From Methylophaga sp. (GTDB lineage: Bacteria > Pseudomonadota > Gammaproteobacteria > Nitrosococcales > Methylophagaceae): a DNA stretch of 40,253 bases. The position numbers and the translations under genes are program-made. Shown piece after piece: positions 35,282 to 40,253 of this stretch. Where the stretch lies: assembly GCA_002733105.1 (NCBI GenBank), contig NVUI01000007.1, positions 51,093 to 91,345 of the forward strand, written 5' to 3'. How positions within the stretch are numbered: the first letter of the stretch is position 1; each line of letters begins with the position of its first letter. Under the pieces are notes generated by a model, which did not search any database, was not told the origin of the DNA, and saw nothing but the letters and a program-made list of their open reading frames with translations.

Positions 35282-35800
35282 ATGACAAATCAAGTACCAG
35301 ACATTACATTTAAAACTCGAGTTCGTGATGAAAGCATAGATGGAGATAATCCTTTCCGCTGGCAGGATGTGACAACTAACGATATATTTAAAGGAAAAAG
35401 TATTGTCGTTCTGGCTTTGCCTGGTGCATTCACCCCGACTTGTTCAAGTACACATCTTCCTGGTTTTGAAGCTAAATATGATGAATTTAAAGCAAAAGGT
35501 ATAGATGAAATATATTGCTTGAGTGTTAACGATGCTTTTACCATGTTCCAATGGTCTAAAAACCTAGGGGTGGAAAAAGTAAAAATGCTCCCTGATGGTA
35601 ATGCTGACTTCACCCGGTTAATGGGCATGTTAGTCAAAAAGGAAAACCTAGGTTTTGGTGACCGTACCTGGCGTTATTCAATGCATGTGGTGGATGGTGA
35701 GATCAAACAACTATTTGCTGAGCCGGGTTTAATGGATAACTGCCCAGATGATCCTTTCACATGTAGTGATGCTGATACGATGCTGAACTACTTAGTTTAA
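35282..35800 (+). CDS. Peroxiredoxin, Prx5/AhpC-TSA redoxin type
   Basis: 172 residues with the Prx5 motif LPGAFTPTCSSTHLPGFE (peroxidatic Cys in PTCSS) and the typical tail MHVVDGEIKQLFAEPG followed by PDDPFTCSDADTML. It reduces hydrogen peroxide and organic peroxides in the cytoplasm, using glutathione/glutaredoxin or thioredoxin. The start has TAGGA upstream. It has a strong promoter with a palindrome, so a redox-responsive regulator is plausible. A terminator follows, and the next gene is pqqA. It is divergent from the Dnr-like gene. Confidence 0.93.
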   Translation: MTNQVPDITFKTRVRDESIDGDNPFRWQDVTTNDIFKGKSIVVLALPGAFTPTCSSTHLPGFEAKYDEFKAKGIDEIYCLSVNDAFTMFQWSKNLGVEKVKMLPDGNADFTRLMGMLVKKENLGFGDRTWRYSMHVVDGEIKQLFAEPGLMDNCPDDPFTCSDADTMLNYLV

Positions 35801-35818
35801 TAATTAAGTCAGTATTAT

Positions 35819-35853
35819 AAAAGGCATCAGGCGATTTAGTCTGGTGCTTTTTT
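35819..35853 (+). terminator. Rho-independent terminator after the peroxiredoxin gene
   Basis: A stem of about 12 bp (AAAAGGCATCAG with CTGGTGCTTTTT, two wobble pairs) around a 10-base loop, with a T-run to 35853. The pqqA ATG begins only 22 bases later. Confidence 0.85.
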
Positions 35854-35875
35854 AATTTGGATTAGAGAATTTATT

Positions 35876-35947
35876 ATGTGGACTACACCAGAATATTCAG
35901 ACATTCGTTTCGGTTTCGAAGTCACAATGTACATCTGTAACCGTTAA
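35876..35947 (+). CDS. pqqA: PqqA, PQQ precursor peptide (orphan copy)
   Basis: A 23-residue ORF absent from the ORF track. The peptide starts MWTTPEYSD and continues [13 protein letters not shown]. The conserved E15-x3-Y19 pair (EVTMY) is what PqqE/PqqD cross-links to build pyrroloquinoline quinone, and the RFGFEVTMY core is diagnostic. No pqqB-E genes are in the window, so this is an isolated copy, possibly a second pqqA beside a main operon elsewhere. It is squeezed between two terminators and has only GAGA about 9 bases upstream as a ribosome-binding site. A promoter may overlap the upstream terminator. Confidence 0.93.
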   Translation: MWTTPEYSDIRFGFEVTMYICNR

Positions 35948-35964
35948 GCAATAGTTAAAAAAAT

Positions 35965-36000
35965 AAAAGCCCCAGTATCGTGAGATATTGGGGCTTTTTT
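35965..36000. terminator. Bidirectional rho-independent terminator after pqqA
   Basis: AAAAGCCCCAGTATC pairs with GATATTGGGGCTTTT around a GTGA loop, followed by T-rich sequence on both strands. It serves pqqA (plus) and the convergent small periplasmic gene (minus). Confidence 0.9.
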
Positions 36001-36022
36001 ATTGTAAAATTACAACAATAAT

Positions 36023-36322
36023 TTAACGAGATATTATTTGGTAATAAGCATCACTTGCAGGGTGAAATTGATGGCCTTTTAATTGTTGCATTTGGCTATC
36101 TAGTTGCTCTTTAAATGAAGGCTTCTGTATGTTAGTAGCGACCAACTGGTTATGGGCCTTCACTTGCTTATAGCGATCACTAAAGAAGTTAAACTCTTGT
36201 GGACGCAACTGCTCTTTCTGTACTTCTAGTTGATCGGAAAAACTATAATCTGTAGCAGCCTGTGCAGACGTTAATGATGCACTTATAGACAAAAATGTCG
36301 TTGCTAAAATAATATATTTCAT
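36023..36322 (-). CDS. Small secreted protein with internal duplication
   Basis: 99 residues with a signal peptide (IILATTFLSISASLTSAQAA). The mature part contains two similar units: SFSDQLEVQKEQLRPQEFNF then SDRYKQV, and SFKEQLDSQMQQLKGHQFHP then SDAYYQI. This looks like a tandem duplication of a 28-residue helical motif. GGAG lies upstream of the start. No family recognised; monocistronic, convergent with pqqA. A periplasmic location is inferred. Confidence 0.7.
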   Translation of the reverse strand: MKYIILATTFLSISASLTSAQAATDYSFSDQLEVQKEQLRPQEFNFFSDRYKQVKAHNQLVATNIQKPSFKEQLDSQMQQLKGHQFHPASDAYYQIISR

Positions 36323-36484
36323 CGCTTTACTCCAATAAAGTTAACACATTAAAATTCTGAAAAATAATGTATTTATTGTAATAAATCGACTCACTTATAT
36401 GAAGGGATAAATATCCTATTCTGATAAGGAACCTCTTCCCGAATATACGGCTAAAGGCTACCTGTCCTTAGTTTATAGCCAAAA

Positions 36485-36958
36485 TTAATGTCTTATCGAG
36501 CGATCTTGGATAATCTGATATACGATTCCGTCTCGAAAAATTACCTGTGTCCTGAATTGGCCATATTTCTTAAAAGTCCATTTTTCCATTTCATATGTTT
36601 CAACTGAAACATATCTCACCTCATAGGTATAATGATAAACCTCAAAGCTCTCCAGATAATACTCAATATCACTTGGCTGATAATTCTTAGGGCAAGCTTT
36701 ATTGACGTCATCCCAAGACATACCCTGTTGGATCAATCGATTACTACAGCGATAAGAATCTATCAATTTTTGACTGTCCATTAATTTGTTCCTTTTTAAT
36801 GGAATTCCGTTAATCTCAGTTGCCGACTTAGCGTCATAACAGTTAAGCCGTTCCCGCTTATTAACCATTGACTCACATGAAGGTTCATAGAACATGGCTT
36901 CAGCCGAAGCCAGAACAGAAACTAACAACAAACAGAGTGTAAATATCGCTTTAATCAT
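36485..36958 (-). CDS. Periplasmic DUF2845-like protein
   Basis: About 157 residues. ATG 36958 gives a clean signal peptide (KAIFTLCLLLVSVLASAEA); the track's start at 37021 is a TTG. Cysteine-containing SCESMVNKRERLNCYD is followed by YRCSNRLIQQGMSWDDVNKA and then EKWTFKKYGQFRTQVIFRDG. The second part resembles DUF2845 (RCxNxLIxxG...V...C, ending in a W-x-x-x-x-G-x-x-R-x-x-x-F-x-x-G strand pair); this is from memory. The function is unknown. It sits 66 bases after cmoB on the same strand. Confidence 0.65.
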   Translation of the reverse strand: MIKAIFTLCLLLVSVLASAEAMFYEPSCESMVNKRERLNCYDAKSATEINGIPLKRNKLMDSQKLIDSYRCSNRLIQQGMSWDDVNKACPKNYQPSDIEYYLESFEVYHYTYEVRYVSVETYEMEKWTFKKYGQFRTQVIFRDGIVYQIIQDRSIRH

Positions 36959-37024
36959 GGTAGATACTGTTTCAAATTGAAATATATAGCTTATCGACAG
37001 GTTCAGGCCAAATCGGTTCAATCA

Positions 37025-37999
37025 TTACTTCGGTGCAGTTGCAACAAATGTTGCTCGCACGGGTGCAGGATATCCTTCCATCGTCTTTGTCCGATCGTTA
37101 GGATCAAGAAAATCAGCTAATGATTCAAATATCATCCAATCAGTTTGGCGTTGTTCTTCAATACTAGTGGTGTTGACATCAACACAACGTATATTTTTAA
37201 ACCCACTCCTTCGTAGCCAAAGCTCCATTGTTGTTATCGAAGGAATAAACCAAACATTTCGCATTTTGGCATAGCGATCTTCAGGCATAAGAGTGGTCTC
37301 ACTATCCCCTTCAATAATAAGTGTTTCAAGCACTAATTCTCCACCGGGACGTAAGCAGGAGCGTAAGTCATATAAATGTTCTATAGGCGAGCGACGATGA
37401 TAGAGTACCCCCATCGAAAAGACAGTATCGAAACAGGCTAGTTGAGTAGGTAGATCTTCAATACCTATTGGCAGTACATAATGATTCTTATCGCCTATGT
37501 ATTTTTGCATTAGCTGATATTGCATAACAAAAATTAAGGTGGGGTCAATCCCCAGCACTAAGTCTGCACCCTCACCTATCATTCGCCAACCGTGATATCC
37601 ATTACCGCCACCAATATCTAACACCTTCTTGCCTTTTAATGAATGGATATGAGGCAACACTCGCTCCCATTTCCAATCAGATCGCCACTCAGTGTCAATA
37701 TCGATACCAAATAAACGATATGGTCCTTTTCTCCAGGGATGGAATTGTTTCAATTGTTCAATAAAAGCATCACGACGGCTGTCAGCCAGATCTGCTTTGC
37801 AACCAATTTCAATGTTATCTTTTAATGCCACATGTGAAGGCTTAAGTTCTGGCAAAGCATTCATGGTAGCTTGCCACCTCTCCATATCACCATGACCATC
37901 AGCCACTAGTTTTTCAGCCACCAAATCTTGTAATTGTCGAGCCCAGTCTTCCAAGCCCATTTGTTCAAGCTGAGGATATAAAGACTGATAAGGGTTCAC
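37025..37999 (-). CDS. cmoB: CmoB, tRNA U34 carboxymethyltransferase
   Basis: 324 residues, the standard length. It transfers carboxymethyl from carboxy-SAM to 5-hydroxyuridine at tRNA position 34, giving cmo5U. SAM-binding motif [18 protein letters not shown], the typical [20 protein letters not shown] and [20 protein letters not shown] are all present. It overlaps cmoA by 4 bp (ATGA), so they are coupled. Both enzymes act in sequence in the same pathway. Confidence 0.97.
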   Translation of the reverse strand: MNPYQSLYPQLEQMGLEDWARQLQDLVAEKLVADGHGDMERWQATMNALPELKPSHVALKDNIEIGCKADLADSRRDAFIEQLKQFHPWRKGPYRLFGIDIDTEWRSDWKWERVLPHIHSLKGKKVLDIGGGNGYHGWRMIGEGADLVLGIDPTLIFVMQYQLMQKYIGDKNHYVLPIGIEDLPTQLACFDTVFSMGVLYHRRSPIEHLYDLRSCLRPGGELVLETLIIEGDSETTLMPEDRYAKMRNVWFIPSITTMELWLRRSGFKNIRCVDVNTTSIEEQRQTDWMIFESLADFLDPNDRTKTMEGYPAPVRATFVATAPK

Positions 38000-38730
38000 T
38001 TAATCGCCACCAATGACATAAAATTAAAGCACTGAAACCAAGTATGACTAAATGTAAATCCAGCATCGCTTAAACGCTGCTGATGGCAGGATAATGTTTC
38101 TGCAATAAGTACATTTTCTAGCGCAGCCCGCTTCTGGCTTATTTCTAGATCACTATAACCATTAGTACGTTTAAAATCATGATGTATTGCCGTTTGGAAG
38201 TCTTGTTGCTTAGGATCTTCAAAGGCTATTTTCTCTGACAATATCAATATACCACCCGCTTTTAAACCTTGATAAATACGTGTTATTAATATCAAGCGTT
38301 CATCCAGTGGAATAAATTGTAAAGTAAAATTCAATACCACCACTGAGGCATTTTCAATATCGATCTTTTGTATATCAGCACAGACAAGTTTTACTGGAAC
38401 CGTTGATGACGGATCTGAATCCAGTATTTTTTGGCCTCGCGTTATCATTGCTGGTGAATTATCTACAGCAATAATGTCACATCCTGGCTGCTTGATTCGC
38501 TGGCGCATTGATAAGGTGACGGCGCCCAATGAACATCCTAAATCGTAACAATGGCTATTTTTTTGGGCATATCGTGCCGCCAAGATACCTATATTAGAAA
38601 TCAAAGTGCCATAACCAGGAACAGAACGTTGAATCATGTCAGGAAAGACATCCACAACACGTTCATCGAAACGAAAATCAATCATTTCATCCAGTGGCGA
38701 GGCATAAATAGCATCTGGATTTTTTGCCAT
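37996..38730 (-). CDS. cmoA: CmoA, carboxy-S-adenosyl-L-methionine synthase
   Basis: 244 residues. It makes carboxy-SAM from SAM and prephenate for CmoB. Recognisable segments are [20 protein letters not shown] near the N-terminus, [19 protein letters not shown] (motif I), [19 protein letters not shown] and [15 protein letters not shown]. It overlaps cmoB downstream by 4 bp and tsaB upstream by 1 bp, so tsaB-cmoA-cmoB form a tight translation operon. Confidence 0.97.
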   Translation of the reverse strand: MAKNPDAIYASPLDEMIDFRFDERVVDVFPDMIQRSVPGYGTLISNIGILAARYAQKNSHCYDLGCSLGAVTLSMRQRIKQPGCDIIAVDNSPAMITRGQKILDSDPSSTVPVKLVCADIQKIDIENASVVVLNFTLQFIPLDERLILITRIYQGLKAGGILILSEKIAFEDPKQQDFQTAIHHDFKRTNGYSDLEISQKRAALENVLIAETLSCHQQRLSDAGFTFSHTWFQCFNFMSLVAIK

Positions 38731-39413
38731 TATTGCTCGCCTTTCTTTTTTGCTACATTATTTCTTAAGTAAACGGGTAAGGCCTGTTCTGCCGGCAATA
38801 AAAGCCCGGCTTCAGCTTCGCGTTGAGCAAGCTTAATAATACTACTCGCTTGAGGATAGTGTTTAACGCTTACTTTCGTTAAATTACCCTCAAAATGGTC
38901 CGTTAATATTGACTCATATTCACCCCACCCTGTGCCTATGCCTATCCATGATTTATCGCTTTGAACAACAAAATCTTCAGGAGGACAGACTCGTTCTTGA
39001 TCCAGAATACTAGCCAAACCATTGATACGCTGAAAACTGGCACAATATATCTCACCCATTCGGGCATCCATTGCCACGGCAATATATTCAGCATCGGAAC
39101 TATCCATTACACCTTGAGCAACCGCTGCTAACGATGAAACAGGAATCACTGGCACATCACGAGCATAGGCAATACCTTGAGCAACACCCACACCAATGCG
39201 CACACCAGTAAAGGATCCAGGTCCTCGACCAAAGGCCACTGCATCAATCATAGAGATAGTCGTGCCAGCCTGGTTAAATAACTCATCCATCATCCCCAAT
39301 ATAAGGTCTGAATGACCACGCTGCGTCATTTCAATACGTTCATATAGCTTGCCCTGATAAAGCAAAGCAGCTGAGCAACATTCAGTACAAGTGTCTAATG
39401 CAAGGATATTCAT
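38730..39413 (-). CDS. tsaB: TsaB, t6A tRNA-modification complex subunit
   Basis: 227 residues. TsaB is the ASKHA-fold partner of TsaD/TsaE in N6-threonylcarbamoyladenosine formation at A37 of tRNA. The N-terminus ILALDTCTECCSAALLYQGK, the GRGPGSFTGVRIGVGVAQGI motif and VAMDARMGEIYCASFQ are diagnostic. It lacks the metal-binding His pair of TsaD, as expected for TsaB. It heads the tsaB-cmoA-cmoB operon, two tRNA anticodon-loop pathways together. Confidence 0.95.
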   Translation of the reverse strand: MNILALDTCTECCSAALLYQGKLYERIEMTQRGHSDLILGMMDELFNQAGTTISMIDAVAFGRGPGSFTGVRIGVGVAQGIAYARDVPVIPVSSLAAVAQGVMDSSDAEYIAVAMDARMGEIYCASFQRINGLASILDQERVCPPEDFVVQSDKSWIGIGTGWGEYESILTDHFEGNLTKVSVKHYPQASSIIKLAQREAEAGLLLPAEQALPVYLRNNVAKKKGEQ

Positions 39414-39501
39414 TTGTTCATAAAACTGTCAATTAAGGGTAATAACTGCTCATTATAATTCAAACCATGCATCGTGTTCACAGTAAAAGGAGATCAAAAT
39501 A

Positions 39502-39609
39502 ATGGGATACATTATTGATGTTATTTACATCATGCGTGAAGTGATGATTCTAAGCTTTGTGGTCATCACATCACCTATGGGAATTATTAGTGGTCTGCTA
39601 CTATTATAG
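39502..39609 (+). CDS. Small hydrophobic peptide, 35 residues
   Basis: Below the ORF-track length. ATG at 39502 has an AAAGGAGATC ribosome-binding site about 7 bases upstream and ends in TAG at 39609. The sequence is one or two hydrophobic helices (MGYIIDVIYIMREVMILSFV, then SPMGIISGLLLL), so a single-pass small membrane protein is likely. It is 28 bases before the next plus-strand gene, with which it is probably co-transcribed. Unrecognised. Confidence 0.6.
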   Translation: MGYIIDVIYIMREVMILSFVVITSPMGIISGLLLL

Positions 39610-39637
39610 ATAGTAGTAGCTTATGAAGGAGATAGTG

Positions 39638-39889
39638 ATGGCCGAACAACATATTCAAGCACTCAACCTGTCTGCACAAGGTGATTGGCATGCTGCTCAT
39701 CGACTTATTCAAGAATATAGCGACGAATTAGCCTGTCTGGTTCATGGCTACTTACATCGTGAAGAAGGCGATATGAGTAATGCCAGCTATTGGTATAGCC
39801 GAGTAAGCCAAGATATCCCTGAAAATAGTCTGGAAGACGAATTTAATCGCTTACAGCAGATGGCTAATAATGTGGGATCAGACTGGTAA
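39638..39889 (+). CDS. Small helical-repeat protein of unknown function
   Basis: 83 residues from ATG 39638 (GAAGGAG about 7 bases upstream; the track's 39623 start is less likely). A TPR-like pair of helices is suggested by LNLSAQGDWHAAHRLIQEYS and GYLHREEGDMSNASYWYSRV. The C-terminus EDEFNRLQQMANNV is a third helix. A cytoplasmic protein; short homologues occur as hypothetical proteins in proteobacteria, by memory only. It converges with the YgiQ-like gene with no gap, the stops meeting at 39889/39890. Confidence 0.75.
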   Translation: MAEQHIQALNLSAQGDWHAAHRLIQEYSDELACLVHGYLHREEGDMSNASYWYSRVSQDIPENSLEDEFNRLQQMANNVGSDW

Positions 39890-40253
39890 TTAACCGCGTC
39901 GGCGTTTTGTAGGCTTGGTCGCCTTTCTTACATGTTGAGTTTGAAATGTTTTGCCTGTTGAGACACGGTGACTGGTTCGTTTTCCTTCACCATTACTACC
40001 TGTCCCTGCCGGTTGCCATGTTGGAATTAAATGTTTTTTGCCATTACCAATTAAATCAGTTCGTCCCATTTTCTGTAATGCTTCTCGTAACAGTGGCCAG
40101 TTTTCAGCATCGTGATATCGTAAAAAGGCTTTATGAAGACGTCTAACTTTAATCCCTTTTGGTACGCTAATATCTCCGCCTTTCCGTTTCACTTTGTGCA
40201 AGGTGTTTTTGCCAGAATGATACATGGCCGCCGCAGCAGACATTGGCGATGGC
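39890..40253 (-). CDS. ygiQ: YgiQ-family radical SAM protein, C-terminal part (truncated by window end)
   Basis: The frame is open to the last base of the window, so only the C-terminal 120 residues are present. The conserved YgiQ tail [18 protein letters not shown], then [20 protein letters not shown] and [16 protein letters not shown], is clear, followed by a basic tail ([12 protein letters not shown]). The radical SAM CxxxCxxC domain should be further right. Function of the family is not firmly known. Confidence 0.85.
   Translation of the reverse strand, partial: PSPMSAAAAMYHSGKNTLHKVKRKGGDISVPKGIKVRRLHKAFLRYHDAENWPLLREALQKMGRTDLIGNGKKHLIPTWQPAGTGSNGEGKRTSHRVSTGKTFQTQHVRKATKPTKRRRG

Overview
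The window looks like chromosomal DNA of an AT-rich gammaproteobacterium. Evidence for the lineage is the cmoA-cmoB pair (tRNA U34 modification), tsaB, a YgiQ-type radical SAM protein and Anr/Dnr-type regulation. A complete denitrification block (nirK plus norCB and accessory genes) and an unmistakable 23-residue pqqA, missing from the ORF track, point to a facultative denitrifier that makes or uses PQQ. A Methylophaga-like or other methylotrophic gammaproteobacterium would fit, but that placement is inference.

Region 1 (1 to about 13,250) is the right-hand part of an integrated genomic island. It holds a truncated membrane protein, a large fusion of an AEP-type primase with a DinG/XPD-like helicase, a small zinc-ribbon protein, an IS30-family remnant, three envelope proteins of unknown role (one with a SHOCT tail), an XRE repressor with paired palindromes, a frameshifted ribbon-helix-helix gene, a frameshifted tyrosine recombinase, and a four-ORF ABC-three-component (ABC-3C) conflict system. 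The island appears to end in a tRNA-Ser 3'-end remnant followed by a tRNA-type terminator (about 13,230-13,287). The intact tRNA and the left end are outside the window.

Region 2 (13,300 to 24,000) is backbone or older accessory DNA: a cupin protein, a TonB receptor / Asp-box propeller / thioredoxin-like lipoprotein operon that may handle a metal, a Fic protein with TGCAT operator-like repeats, a Y-family DNA polymerase and a P2-type cation ATPase.

Region 3 (23,981 to 35,018) is one co-oriented nitrite/NO reduction supercluster on the minus strand: a Dnr-like regulator, then norC-norB, a small membrane gene, norE, norF-like, a hemerythrin, norQ, two small membrane genes, norD, nirK, a tandem NTF2-like periplasmic protein, a SCO protein and a PCu(A)C copper chaperone. 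Three Anr/Dnr boxes (TTGAY-N4-ATCAA) sit upstream of norC, norE and nirK. The regulator carries the E-x-x-S-R recognition helix expected to read them. The SCO and PCu(A)C genes would load copper into NirK.

Region 4 (35,019 to the end) has a Prx5-type peroxiredoxin behind a strong palindrome-covered promoter, the orphan pqqA cassette between two terminators, small periplasmic proteins, cmoB-cmoA-tsaB, two small plus-strand genes and the C-terminus of a YgiQ-like protein.
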